A DNA stretch of 64,000 nucleotides from Bin22 sp965207275 (lineage in GTDB: Bacteria > Chloroflexota > Dehalococcoidia > Lucifugimonadales > UBA3495), in contig CBDBMH010000002.1 in the NCBI GenBank assembly GCA_965207275.1, positions 124,001-188,000 of the forward strand, in the 5' to 3' direction. Position 1 is the first letter of the stretch; each line of letters starts with the position of its first letter. Under the pieces are notes generated by a model. It was not told the origin of the DNA, did no database searches, and saw nothing but the letters and a program-made list of their open reading frames with translations. Positions 51,004 through 62,577 of this stretch are shown piece by piece. The position numbers and the translations under genes are program-made.

Positions 51004-53627
51004 TCACCCTCGCCCTGGGGCGGATTGGATTGAGGGTCTTTCTCCTTCCGCCGCCGGTCCCGTCCCTTCTTCCCCTTGCCGCCGCCGGAACTTTTCCCCT
51101 TATTCTGTTTGGGATCTTTGTCGTTGTAACCCTGGGCGGATTTTTCGGATTCCGCCTCCTCGTCCTCCTGCTTCACCCGCTCCCGGAACTCCTGCACCAT
51201 CCGCTCCGCCTCGGCGTCCTGGGAAGCCAGCGTCTCCACCGAGGTGGTGTACTCCACGGTCCTGGCCTTCACCCGTTCCGCCATCTCCGGGTCCCCGCCG
51301 TCCGGCCTCCGCACCGCCAGGGAGTAGGTGGGCTCCCGCTGCCCGTTCACCGTGGCCCGCACGTAGCAGTGGTGCACCGGCAGCGACACCAGGTCCTCCA
51401 CGCTGACCCGGTCCCGGTCCAGCTCGTCAATGAGTTGCTTGGCGTCCTCTCCCGCCACCTGGAACACCGCCAGGCAGCCCACGTTGGCCAGCAGAGTGTC
51501 CCTCAGAGTGGGAGACACCTTGTCCAGCCGTCCCAGGCTCTGGGTGGCCAGCATGAAGCTGGCGCCGAACTTGCCCAGCTCGCTGAGCATGGACTCGTAA
51601 TCGACGCCGGGGATGGAGGTCATCTCGTCCACCACCACCAGGGCCCCCCGGCGCTGCTCCCGGGGAAGACTCCCCTGTTCCCGGATCACCGAGTCCACCA
51701 GGTTGAGCAGCGAGGCCCCCACCAGGGCCGACACGTCCGGGCCCACATCCCCCTGGGCGGTGGACACCAGCAGCACGCCACCCCTGGCGACCACCTCCCG
51801 GATGTCCAGGGTGGACTTGCGCTGTCCCAGGATGGACCTCGCCTTCCTGGACGAGGAGTAGTAGCCCAGCCGGGTCTGCACCGGGGAGACGGCCTCGGAC
51901 TGGACGGTGCGGGTCCAGTCCAGGAAGACGCCTCCCCACCAGCTTACGATGTAGGGGTCGGACACCCGCAGCAGCACTTTGTTGCGAAACTTCCGGTCCG
52001 ACAGCATCCTGGAGCCGTCCAGGATGGTGAGCTGCTCGTCCTCGCCGGTGTCGGGATGGCAGTTGTACTCGTGCAGGCTCTTGACCGTGTGCTCCAGGAT
52101 GGACTGCATCCGTGGTCCCCACTGCTCCCACAGGCCGTGGGCCACGCGCACCACCGAGTCGGCGGTGCGGTCCCGGTCGGGGAAGACGCGGGAGTCCAGC
52201 AGGTTGATGCCCGGCGCCTGCTTCTTGTCGGCCAGGTCGATGAGGTAAACGCTGTCGAGGATGGACCCGGGCACCTGCCTCAGCAGGTCCTCCACCAGGT
52301 CGGCGTGGGGATCGACGACGATGATGGCGTCGTCGTTCCTGCCCGCCGCCTTCTCCCGCATCAGGTGGGTGACCACGTGGTTCATCACGGTGGACTTGCC
52401 CATGCGGGTGCGGGCCACCAGGAACTGGTTGCGCCGGATGGCGTCCTCCGGCAGGTGCACCCGGCGCGGCCTGCTGTCCACGGTGTCTCCCAGGTAGGCC
52501 CCTTCGGACACGGCCCTGGCCGATGGAGACAGCATCCTTGACCCGGCGCGGGGCACTCCAGCCAGCTGGTTCCCGCTGCCCAGGGGATGCCACAGGGAGG
52601 CCAGCTCCCTCACGCCCAGGACGTTGCGGGACTGCCACAGGCCCCGGGCCGGCGGGAAGGGTGCGGTTTCGGGAATGACGGGCCGGACCTTCCCTGCCCT
52701 GAAGCTGGCCCCGGCGGGATTGTCGTAGCCTTGGTAGGCCAGGGCCGCGTTGCGCAGCATCTCCCTGGCCCGCCGCTCGTCGCCGTGCTCCGAGAGGACG
52801 GCCACCACCTCCACCTGGGCGTCGTAGGCGAGGCGGTCGACCTTCTCCTTGATCAGCAGCGGGTCGTGGTGGCGGTCGCCGCCGAGGAGCAACTTGATGC
52901 GCCACCAGGCCCAGCCCGCCACGACCAACCCGGCCGCCACGCCCAGGCCCAGCAGCGCCGCCTTCCAGGTCTCGCCGTCCCTGACCCAGAAGTAGCCCCT
53001 GAGCCCCACCATGGCCGTCAATCCCAGAATGATGAAGGACGCTGCCTGCTTGGTATTGAACTGTTCCTGTCCGTCCGGGGGAGAGCCGGCCTGGCCGGTC
53101 TGTTGCCGCTGTTGGGTCCTCTGCTGATGCTGGCGGGCCCAGTCCGGTCCCAGGGAGAGCAGCTTGATCCGGGCCACCAGCCTCTCTCCCTCTCCCAGGC
53201 CGGACATGGCGCCGATGAGGGACACCAGGGGATCGGACCCCGGCTCCTTCAGGTCGTCGTCCCTGAAGGTGCGCAGGGGCAGGTACTCCGGCCCCCGGAG
53301 CCGCAGGGTCGTGGACCAGGCCCGCTCGCCCTCCACCAACCGTAGCGGGTCGTCCTCCGGGGAGACCTCACTTACCCGGGCCTGAGGGTAGAAGGCGCCC
53401 ACCTGCTGCTTGACGAAGGAACCCTCGCGGCAGCGGGTCAGCAGGGTGACGCCGGCGGAGTCCCCGGCCAGCTCCAGGGAGAAGGGTTCAGGGACGCCGA
53501 TGGTGTTCAGGAAGCTCTCCACTCCCGACAGGCTGTGATCCCCGGTACGCTCCGAGGTGACGGCGATCAGCCGCCTTTCCGGCCGGGGCTTGTGTCCCAG
53601 GATTTTGCCGATGATACAAAATTTCAT
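51000..53627 (-). CDS. VirD4/TraG-like membrane ATPase (conjugative coupling protein type)
   Basis: 875 aa from ATG 53625-53627 (GGAGGA ~7 nt upstream; a longer frame starts at 53723 but lacks support). Two transmembrane helices near residues 190-245 (FIILGLTAMVGL and ALLGLGVAAGLVVAGWAWW). Walker A is ARTRMGKST, Walker B is ALVVVDEMTS, and a later motif is FMLATQSLGRLD, typical of VirD4/TraG/TraM-recognition ATPases. The C-terminus is a charged, disordered Lys/Gly/Glu tail. It likely pumps DNA through a membrane channel; no relaxase or other type IV secretion genes are visible here. Confidence 0.85.
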   Translation of the reverse strand: MKFCIIGKILGHKPRPERRLIAVTSERTGDHSLSGVESFLNTIGVPEPFSLELAGDSAGVTLLTRCREGSFVKQQVGAFYPQARVSEVSPEDDPLRLVEGERAWSTTLRLRGPEYLPLRTFRDDDLKEPGSDPLVSLIGAMSGLGEGERLVARIKLLSLGPDWARQHQQRTQQRQQTGQAGSPPDGQEQFNTKQAASFIILGLTAMVGLRGYFWVRDGETWKAALLGLGVAAGLVVAGWAWWRIKLLLGGDRHHDPLLIKEKVDRLAYDAQVEVVAVLSEHGDERRAREMLRNAALAYQGYDNPAGASFRAGKVRPVIPETAPFPPARGLWQSRNVLGVRELASLWHPLGSGNQLAGVPRAGSRMLSPSARAVSEGAYLGDTVDSRPRRVHLPEDAIRRNQFLVARTRMGKSTVMNHVVTHLMREKAAGRNDDAIIVVDPHADLVEDLLRQVPGSILDSVYLIDLADKKQAPGINLLDSRVFPDRDRTADSVVRVAHGLWEQWGPRMQSILEHTVKSLHEYNCHPDTGEDEQLTILDGSRMLSDRKFRNKVLLRVSDPYIVSWWGGVFLDWTRTVQSEAVSPVQTRLGYYSSSRKARSILGQRKSTLDIREVVARGGVLLVSTAQGDVGPDVSALVGASLLNLVDSVIREQGSLPREQRRGALVVVDEMTSIPGVDYESMLSELGKFGASFMLATQSLGRLDKVSPTLRDTLLANVGCLAVFQVAGEDAKQLIDELDRDRVSVEDLVSLPVHHCYVRATVNGQREPTYSLAVRRPDGGDPEMAERVKARTVEYTTSVETLASQDAEAERMVQEFRERVKQEDEEAESEKSAQGYNDKDPKQNKGKSSGGGKGKKGRDRRRKEKDPQSNPPQGEGE

Positions 53628-53922
53628 ATACTTTCCTCCTCGGGGCCGGAACCAGTTTCCGGCGCCCGGCAGCGGGCGCTTTCCCCGCGCTGTTGGCCTG
53701 TTGAATCTCATGTTGAATGTCACCGGTTGGCAGTGAGTTGCACATTTCGTCTCCTTTATTCTGTCCGGCCTGCGGCGGAGAGGCGGTATGAGGGGGAATC
53801 CACTGGGCCTCGCGCCGCGCTGTACAACGCGCTCGGTCCCCTCTCGGGCCCCGGACCGGCGCTTGCCGCAGGCGGACGGGGGTATTCACCCATTGTCGGT
53901 CATGGGAAGCTGAAATGACAGG

Positions 53923-53996
53923 GTGCAATCGTCACGAGACCGTTTTCGCCCGCTTTGGCCTGTACAAGGAAATGAAAGTCGTTGCACAGTGCAATC
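53923..53996. promoter_or_regulatory. TTGCA/TGCAA dyad and GTGCAATC repeat in a divergent intergenic region
   Basis: GTGCAATC at 53923-53930 recurs at 53989-53996, where it is part of the perfect dyad TTGCAC-A-GTGCAA (53982-53994). It lies in the ~510-bp gap between the coupling ATPase and the divergent HTH gene and resembles the three dyads at 34825-35026. Confidence 0.5.
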
Positions 53997-54141
53997 CGGG
54001 GCTGTTTCAAAGCTGAATCAGGTATGATGCGGGCACAGCGAGGGCCATTTCAGTAAACACTTTTCTTTAATCTCTGTGGCAACGACATTGCAGTTATTGT
54101 ACCTTGGGGATTGTACTGCTGACATGGTCAGGGAGGGCGTG

Positions 54142-54990
54142 ATGGACGATGACGGACCGGGCGTAGGGACAGGGGACGGCGCAGTAGACGCCGGCGACCA
54201 GCCCCTATTGGACCTGCTGGACGCCCTGGTGAACGAGAGAGGCCCGACGGGCGCCGCCGAGGCCTTGGGGGTGAATTACCGCACGGTGTCCCGGTGCCAG
54301 CGGTCCCGGCGGGTTACCCAGAGGATGCGGCAGGTGCTGGAGGAGTTCCGGGACGCGCAGTATGCCGGCGACAATGGCTCCGGCGTTGGCACTGGGGATG
54401 GCACGCGGGAAGATGGCGTCGGGGAATCCCAGCATGACCTGGTGGCGGCGCTGGAGCGGGAGAACCGGGAGTTGCGGGAGACGGTGGAGGCCCAGGCGCA
54501 GGAACTGGACGCGCTGAGGCGGCAGGTCGCGGAGTTGGAGGAGCGGGGGCAGCCGCAGGCCGGGGACGATGCGGTTGGCGGCGGCCAGGGGCAGCCGGGG
54601 GACTGGCGTCCGCCCCGGCGCCGGCCCGGTATGCCCGACGCCGGGGTGGTTACCCTGGAGGAGCAGCCCGACGAGGCCCACGCCTTCGGTCCGGCGGCGC
54701 CGCTGGTGGCCGAGTGGCGCGAGATCAGGGCCAGGATGTGGAATGTGTCGGTGGTCAGCCGTGTTGACCGCGCCGTGGCTGCGGTGCGCCGGTGGGAACT
54801 GGAGGCCGAGTTGATGGGCGAGTATGACCTGACCCTACCGCCGGAAACCTACCCCCTGGATGACGGACGGCGCGCCGATCACGTCCGCTGGCGGCGGGAT
54901 GCGCTGGCGGAAGCCCAGAGGGAGTTGGGGCGGGCTAGACGAGCGCATTTGCTGAGGCGGGTGTTCACGCTGGGACTCTGGCGGAGTTGA
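54142..54990 (+). CDS. HTH-like protein with coiled coil, hypothetical
   Basis: 282 aa from ATG 54142 (GGGAGGG 5 nt upstream; earlier ATGs are less supported). A helix-turn-helix-like region (TGAAEALGVNYRTVSRCQRS) is followed by Gly/Asp-rich linker, a heptad coiled coil (ERENRELRETVEAQAQELDA) and a C-terminal helical region. It is divergent from the coupling-ATPase operon and probably regulates it or binds element DNA. Confidence 0.6.
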   Translation: MDDDGPGVGTGDGAVDAGDQPLLDLLDALVNERGPTGAAEALGVNYRTVSRCQRSRRVTQRMRQVLEEFRDAQYAGDNGSGVGTGDGTREDGVGESQHDLVAALERENRELRETVEAQAQELDALRRQVAELEERGQPQAGDDAVGGGQGQPGDWRPPRRRPGMPDAGVVTLEEQPDEAHAFGPAAPLVAEWREIRARMWNVSVVSRVDRAVAAVRRWELEAELMGEYDLTLPPETYPLDDGRRADHVRWRRDALAEAQRELGRARRAHLLRRVFTLGLWRS

Positions 54991-55203
54991 TAAGGGCAAT
55001 GGGAGTTTGGCGATGCCGCCAGCCACCGGCGCTTGGAAATCAACGCCGGATTCTACCTGCCACGGTGGGAGCTATTGGAGACCAAGACAAATCACGGCTT
55101 GCGTTGGCCGACTCAAGGTTTATTGGTACGAAAGCGTCTTCCTACATCGCCTTTACGCTGCTGAGACTGAGGATTCCATAGGCTGCGCAAGGGGATTCGG
55201 GCT

Positions 55204-56295
55204 TCACAATCGGATCAGCGCTGACAGTTTTATCCGTTCCGGGGACTCGCGTCCGGAGTGCCACAGCGCCACCTGATCCGGTTCTGACATGAACCAGGCG
55301 AACGACCCCCACGCCAATTCACTGACCGAACGCCGAAACGCAGTGTCATCACGGTCTGCGTACGCGGTGACAAACGCAACTTGATTCTCGCTGAACCCTG
55401 CCTCAGTAGCGATCATCAGGAGGGCGGTTCGCCTCGTCTCGGTAATTGGGCCGTCGGTCGCCACCACCTCCACGAATACCAACAACGGGTGTTCCGGGCC
55501 CAGGTCCACCAAGATCATGTCCGGCAGGTTCCGTTCGGGGTCAATGGTCAATCCCAGGGACCGCGCCAATCGGTTGTCCTGCTCAACTACCTTGTTGCGG
55601 CTCTCGCTCAGCCACAGGAGTCCAGGCGTTTCCAGGAATCTCGGAGCGAACTCCTCGGCAACTGCCTTTGAGATTATTGAACTGGGCCCGGCAGCCATGC
55701 TGCGAGTCTGCCCATTGGGCAATGTCAGGAGGACCTGGGTTTCGTCGGCAATCGCGCCCGAACGCAAGATCGCGGTCCGAGCCAATGCGGAAGCCGAAAG
55801 GTTTGCATCACGCCATGCTTCAATGGCCTCCTCCAATTGCTCCTCCGTCAATGCGGGGTCAAACAAGGCAGAGAAACTCTCGGTCAGGGCATAGCGCGGA
55901 CTCGGAGAGGTGGTTGCAAGCCCCGGTCTTTCCGCGACAGCCCCGATTTGAACAAGACCTCCCCGGAGCGTTTCATCTCTGATTGGCTCACGGGTGTTTA
56001 CGGCGTACCAGCGTCCCTCAATGTCCCCGGTTGCCGGCCGCATTGACTCAACCAGCCATGTTTCCCGGTGTCGATCCTCGGTCATAGCGGCCTGCGCATC
56101 AGTCATCCGCGTAACCTGGTCGGGGCGTATCCACCGGGCATTGGCGTCGACGGCGCCGACGTACAGCATCACGAACACCGTCTTCGCCGCTATTTCTCGG
56201 GTCACGTAGTTGCGGTTGGCCGTTCCTTCAGGAAATATGAGCTGAAGCCTCCGGTAGATGTCGTCAACCGGCAGGACGGGAGGCAACATGGTCAT
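55204..56295 (-). CDS. BsuBI/PstI-family type II restriction endonuclease
   Basis: 363 aa; ATG overlaps the methylase stop by 4 nt. The C-terminal domain with PDMILVDLGPEHPLLVFVEV, ATDGPITETRR and the AYADRDDTAFRR segment is diagnostic of BsuBI_PstI_RE, whose members cut CTGCAG. D...ExV provides the catalytic core of this subfamily. The N-terminal half is the helical BsuBI/PstI domain. Specificity inferred from family only. Confidence 0.88.
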   Translation of the reverse strand: MTMLPPVLPVDDIYRRLQLIFPEGTANRNYVTREIAAKTVFVMLYVGAVDANARWIRPDQVTRMTDAQAAMTEDRHRETWLVESMRPATGDIEGRWYAVNTREPIRDETLRGGLVQIGAVAERPGLATTSPSPRYALTESFSALFDPALTEEQLEEAIEAWRDANLSASALARTAILRSGAIADETQVLLTLPNGQTRSMAAGPSSIISKAVAEEFAPRFLETPGLLWLSESRNKVVEQDNRLARSLGLTIDPERNLPDMILVDLGPEHPLLVFVEVVATDGPITETRRTALLMIATEAGFSENQVAFVTAYADRDDTAFRRSVSELAWGSFAWFMSEPDQVALWHSGRESPERIKLSALIRL

Positions 56296-58046
56296 CGGTC
56301 GGTTTCTCCGTAAAGATGCGCCACCTCGCGTTCTATGAGGCGTGTATCCGAGCCCCGTCTGACCAGTTCTGCAAGTCCCTCCACCTTGTCCGGCGGAGGC
56401 AGTGGAAGTGCTTCCAATTCGTAGGCCGAGACGGCTACACTGCCGTTGATGCACCTGAACATCTGGTCCGCCACTCTGCTGTTCAACAACGCCGCCAACG
56501 CGCCCGGAGACACCCTTGGCGGGGTGATCTTTGGCCGGATCACGTTCAGGTGATTCTCGACCACGACTCCCTCGTGTTTGTCGAGGAAATCGAGGGGAAG
56601 CTCCGCCGCCACCAACCGTCGGCTCTGCTCCTTGGCCGTAGTCCTCTGAAGGAGCACGCAGGGACCACGGGTAACCAGCCACTCCCGGCCGGGGAGGGGT
56701 TGAAAATAAGGTTGATGGTCTCGCCGCTGTGCGCGAAAGTCGAAGACCCCTCCCGCGCGCACCGACTCCGCCCAAATCAGCGGGAACCTTCCTTTTCCCG
56801 GAGAATTCTTGATCTCACTCCTATGCCGATTCCATACCAGGGGACCGGTGCTCACTTCGTATCCGTAATCGGAAAGCCGGTGTTTCAGGCGAACGGCCAG
56901 GTGTGCCAATGAGGTCTGGTCTCCGGTGCGTGGTATCAGCCAGGGGCTCTGGGGGTTCTCGGGGAGTCCGAATGTCCGCGGCAGAGTGGTTTCAACAGCC
57001 CCGTCTGTGGTCACCGATGAGAACCGCACCTCTCCCCGGCCCGGTTGATCGCCGCGTCGATATACGGCGAGGGCTGTTTCCTGCAATACGTCAGCAAATA
57101 CGCCCCTACGTTCGGCTATAAATTCCAACTTGATTGGAGGAGCTTCCTGCGCGAGCAAACCGCGCAAGGCCTTGAAGTATGCGCCCGCCAGGAAACTGGT
57201 GGGAGTGACCAGGGCAATCGTTCCCCCGGAGCGAGTGAATCGAAGCGCCCGGTCGGTGAACAATCCATACAGGTTGGCGTGCCCGTACAGACTGCGCCGG
57301 TACCGGCAGCGCTGCTGGGAAGAAAGTTTGACACGCCCATACGGCGGATTGCCAACCACCAGATCGAACTCATCCCATTGGTGATCAAGGTCAAGGGCAT
57401 CGCCCACCTGTATGTGCGCTCGGTGTCCCCTGTCGGTCAATATACCGAGGTCATAAAGCGTTGCGTCCAAGAATATATGCGAAAGCCACGCCGCAAACGG
57501 GTCTAGCTCAATCCCGTACAGCCTGTTCTCCACATTCTCGATGACCATCGCGGCATCGATGTTCTCCATGCTGCACGCCATGCGGCGGGCAACTGGCGCC
57601 AGAAAGGCACCGCCGCCACACGCGGGGTCAAGAACTCGGGCTGTCCTCCAGTCAACGCCAGCCTCAGTAGCCATGTCCAGCAGTCGTTCGCAGAGGGCCG
57701 GAGGGGTGTAGAAGGCTCCCAGGGCAGCGCGGCGTTTCTTCGGCATGGTTCCCGTATACAGCGCTCCTATCGCGAAGCTCGCCTCGGGTACGTCCATATC
57801 GGCTGCCAGTCTGCCGATTTCTCTTGCCGACTCCAAAGCCTCGGCAGGTACGTCGGCTAGGCGGGTGCAGGCTGGCGGCTGGCGCATTGGGAGGCTGAAA
57901 ACTCCGCTGGAGCGCTTGCCCAGCTCATCCCAATATGAAACGGCTGCGGTCAGAGCCGTGGCCATAGCTGCGGCCAGTGAGTCGTCGGAGGCGCATGACG
58001 CCGCCGACCTGCGGGCTTTGGCTATTTCTGCCTTCATGGGATTCAT
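56292..58046 (-). CDS. N6-adenine DNA methyltransferase of the BsuBI/PstI-type pair
   Basis: 584 aa from ATG 58044-58046 (the frame extends upstream but the extension has no family support). Motif X LGAFYTPPALCERLL, motif I RVLDPACGGGAFLAPV, and motif IV LVVGNPPYGRVKL define an Eco57I-like gamma-class adenine methylase; the C-terminal ~250 aa are target recognition. It overlaps the endonuclease start and is transcribed first, the safe order for a restriction-modification operon. Confidence 0.9.
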   Translation of the reverse strand: MNPMKAEIAKARRSAASCASDDSLAAAMATALTAAVSYWDELGKRSSGVFSLPMRQPPACTRLADVPAEALESAREIGRLAADMDVPEASFAIGALYTGTMPKKRRAALGAFYTPPALCERLLDMATEAGVDWRTARVLDPACGGGAFLAPVARRMACSMENIDAAMVIENVENRLYGIELDPFAAWLSHIFLDATLYDLGILTDRGHRAHIQVGDALDLDHQWDEFDLVVGNPPYGRVKLSSQQRCRYRRSLYGHANLYGLFTDRALRFTRSGGTIALVTPTSFLAGAYFKALRGLLAQEAPPIKLEFIAERRGVFADVLQETALAVYRRGDQPGRGEVRFSSVTTDGAVETTLPRTFGLPENPQSPWLIPRTGDQTSLAHLAVRLKHRLSDYGYEVSTGPLVWNRHRSEIKNSPGKGRFPLIWAESVRAGGVFDFRAQRRDHQPYFQPLPGREWLVTRGPCVLLQRTTAKEQSRRLVAAELPLDFLDKHEGVVVENHLNVIRPKITPPRVSPGALAALLNSRVADQMFRCINGSVAVSAYELEALPLPPPDKVEGLAELVRRGSDTRLIEREVAHLYGETDR

Positions 58047-58490
58047 GGCAAACCCCGTGGGTTCGTCACCTTGGTTGGAGGGACATTCACAATGCCGCAC
58101 CTTATTGCTATTGCTTTTCCAGCTACAAAAGGTCGTAGACCTGGATTCAGACTCCGACCGGTCAAGAAACAGGGCCTCTTTGTCATCCGCTTGGTGTTTG
58201 AACAGGTGAACGCATCGAAATTGAGCTACACCCACCGGTCGGATTATTCCGCCAATTGGATATCAACGTCGGGCGGGTATACCGTTTTGTGAACGTCCGG
58301 GAAGAGAGACCATCGGTCCCCGCCACAAGCAATCCTCGGCAGGGCTTTCTCGCCTCACCGATATCACGATCCCCTAATGGTGGGCTGGTCGGTGGATTCT
58401 GCGCGCGGTTGCCTTCCGTCAATATAGTATAATTCATGCGAAAAATGCCAGAAGGGTCTACGCCCTGCTCACCGCCATCAACTGACAAAC
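58047..58490. promoter_or_regulatory. Divergent intergenic region with -10 of the glycosyltransferase operon
   Basis: TATAAT at 58428-58433, preceded by TATAG, gives a strong -10 on the plus strand, 58 bp before the ATG; the -35 is not clear (a TTGCCT is only 13 bp away). No gene is supported in the gap. Confidence 0.5.
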
Positions 58491-59797
58491 ATGAAAATCT
58501 TGCAAGTAATCCACGGCTATCCCATGCGGTACAACGCCGGTTCAGAGGTGTACACTCAGGGATTGTGCCAGGCGTTGGCGGAGCGCAACGAAGTTCACGT
58601 CTTCACGCGGCAGGAAAACGCCTTCCTGGCCGAGTACTCGATGCAACGGGAAACGGACCCGGCGGATGCCAGAATTAAGCTGCACGTGATCAACATGGCC
58701 CGGGGGCGGGACGGGTACAGCCACCGAGCGGTGGACCGGGTGTTCAGCGACTTGCTGGACGAACTCCATCCCGACGTGGTTCACGTGGGCCACCTGAACC
58801 ACCTCTCCACCTCGCTCGTGTTCCCGGTGAAGGAGCGGAGGATACCCCTGGTTTTCACGCTCCACGACTACTGGTTGATGTGCCCCAGGGGGCAGTTCAT
58901 CCAGATGTACCAGGACGAGGGACAGCAACCGTGGCCCGTGTGCGACGGTCAGGAGGACCGCAAGTGCGCGGTGAGCTGCTACCGTCGCTACTTCGGCAAC
59001 GACGCGGATGAGTACGAACTGGACGCCTCGTACTGGACCGGCTGGGTGGGCCGCCGCATGGCCCACGCGCGAGAGGTTTGCGATGCGGTGGACCTGTTCC
59101 TGGCGCCGGCACGTTACCTGCTGGGGCGGTTCCGTGACGACTTCGGCATACCTGAAGATAAGCTGCTTTACCTGGACTATGGATTTCACCGAGACCGCAT
59201 GGCGGGCAGGTCTCGACGCAAGGACGAGACCTTCACGTTCGGTTACATTGGGACTCACACTCCGGCCAAGGGGGTGAACCATCTGATTCAAGCCTTTGGC
59301 GCACTGGCTGGTCACCCCATGCTGCGAATATGGGGGAGAGACCGCGGCGCCGAGACCGCGGGTCTGAAACGCATGGCTGCGGAATTGCCGGGCGGTGCGG
59401 GCGACCGGGTGCAGTGGATGGAGGAGTACCGCAACCAGGATATCGTCCGGGACGTGTTCGACCAATGTGACGCCATTACGGTACCTTCGATCTGGGCGGA
59501 AAACTCTCCCCTGGTCATCCACGAAGCGCAGCAGGCCGGGGTGCCGGTGATTACTGCCGACTATGGCGGAATGGCCGAGTACGTACGCCACGAGGAGAAC
59601 GGACTGCTTTTCCAGCACCGCGACCCGTCGTCGCTGGCCCGGCAAATGCAGCGCCTGGTGAACGACCCGAAGTGGGCGCGGCGATTGGGCCGGCGGGGCT
59701 ACCTGCAAAGCCGGGACGGGAGTGTGCCGGACATGGCGGAACACGCGAAGGAAATTGAGAACATCTACGCCCGGCTGTTGGCAGAGAGCAGATTTTC

Positions 59798-59801
<4 letters not shown>
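58491..59801 (+). CDS. Glycosyltransferase family 4 protein
   Basis: 436 aa. MKILQVIHGYPMRYNAGSEV is a GT-B N-terminal Rossmann start, and the C-terminal half has ENSPLVIHEAQQAGVPVITADYGGMAEYV, the GT4 E-x7-E donor-binding motif. A Cys-rich insert near residues 135-170 (CPRG ... CDGQEDRKCAVSCYRR) is unusual and recalls zinc or disulfide binding. First gene of a four-gene operon; its stop overlaps the radical SAM start. Confidence 0.9.
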
Positions 59802-60879
<1,078 letters not shown>

Positions 60880-60883
<4 letters not shown>

Positions 60884-62574
60884 TCAACCAATGGCGCGAA
60901 TATAGCCTGTCTTCGGACGGGTCGTACCATGTGCACCGTGGGCTTCCGGCCTATGCTTCGAGATTCCTTGAAGTGCTGAAGTTTCACGCTCCCGGCCTGG
61001 CCCCAGCACGAGACGCATCGGGCGCCTACCACATCAAGCCTGACGGCAGGCCGGCATACAATGCGCGATACGTGCGAACCTTCGGGTTCTACGAGGGCTT
61101 CGCCGCTGTTCATTCTGACGACGGTTGGTTCCACATGTTGCCCGACGGTAGTCCCCTGTACCGGGAACGCTACGCCTGGTGCGGCAATTTCCAGGAGGGC
61201 CGCTGCCCAGTACGTCTTCCCGATGGCGGTTACGTCCACATAACCGATTACGGCTCTCCCGCTTATGGAGAATGCCACCGCTACGCCGGCGACTTCAAGG
61301 ACGGTTTCGCCGTGGTGCAGCGGGAGGACGGCAAACATTCCCACGTTGATCGTAGCGGCAACCTGCTGCATGACCGCTGGTTCGTGGACCTGGACGTGTT
61401 TCACAAGAATTTCGCCCGGGCCCGCGACGAAAGGGGCTGGCATCACGTGGACCTGAGTGGTCTGCCGCTGTACGAGAGGCGGTTCAGCAACGTGGAACCC
61501 TTCTACAACGGGCAGGCCCGGGCGGAGGGGTTCGACGGTTCGCTGTCGGTCATAAACGAGTCAGGGGAGAACCTGGTTGAACTCAGACGGCCCCTGCGGT
61601 CGCCCTTGGAAGAGCTCTCCGCCGACATGGTGGGAGTGTGGAAGACCCAGACCATCCGGGCGGCGGTGGAATTGGGCGTAATCGATTCACTTCCGGCGTC
61701 TGCCGAAGAAGTTGAGAAAGGGCTGCCGCTCGCCGAATCTGCCGGGTTCAGGTTGATGCGCGCCCTCACGGAGTTGGGATTGACCTGGCAGGACGGAGAG
61801 GGAATGTATCATCCTACCGGAAGGGGTTCCCATTTGCGGCGGACACATCCGCTATCGCTGGCCGACGCTGCGTTGCACTGGGGAGGGGACTCCGCCGCCG
61901 CTTGGTCAGCTGCCGGTCGTTCCCTGCGAACCGGGCGATCCGGTTTTGAGGAGCTGCGTCGGGGAAACTTTTTCGACTCGCTGCAAGGCAGGCCGGAAGA
62001 ACTGCAATCCTACCATCGGGCGATGGCTGCCTACGCCAGGCACGACTACGCGTCCATTGCCGGGGCGGTGGGTTTCGGCGTTCACCAACACATTCTGGAC
62101 GCGGGAGGCGGCACGGGGGAATTGGTCTTCGCCCTGCTGCGGGCTTTCCCCAATCTCACCGCAACCGTTATGGACCGGCCGGAGGTGGTCGGAGCCGTCG
62201 TAGCTCCGACGGACGTTGCGGAGCGTTGCGGCTTCATTGCGGGGAACCTGTTCCTGGAATGGCCGGTTGCTTCCAACGCCGTGGTACTGGCCCGGGTGCT
62301 CCACGACTGGCCGGATGACGCCGCCCTCCGTATACTCCGGCGCGCACGGGGAGCTATGCCCGTGGGCGGCGCCCTTTACGTGATCGAAATGGTGTTGGAA
62401 GAATCTTCGTCCGGCTCCGGAGGTTTGCTGGACCTGAATATGCTGGTGATGACCGGCGGTGCGGAACGCAGCCTTGAGCAATTTAGGACTCTGCTGGCCC
62501 AGGCAAGGTTTGAGTTGCTGGACGTAAGAACAACATCCGCCATCAGTTCCGTCATCCGGGCCAAGGCGGTGTGA
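60880..62574 (+). CDS. Tandem-repeat domain fused to SAM-dependent O-methyltransferase
   Basis: 564 aa from TTG 60880 (GGAGG about 5 nt upstream, overlapping the previous stop as TTGA; an ATG at 60844 lies inside the radical SAM gene). Residues ~1-230 contain about six ~38-residue units with a G-x-A-x-V, DG-x-x-H and G-x-P-x-Y pattern, resembling WG-type beta-propeller repeats. The C-terminal half is a Methyltransf_2 enzyme: a winged dimerisation region, then ILDAGGGTGELVFALL (SAM) and LHDWPDDAALRILRRARGAM, as in O-methyltransferases. A repeat-propeller joined to an O-methyltransferase is not a fusion I recognise. Confidence 0.85.
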
Positions 62575-62577
62575 TTC

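Noticed and set aside
54076..54141. Earlier start of the HTH/coiled-coil gene
   Set aside because: No SD; ATG 54142 has GGGAGGG at normal spacing.
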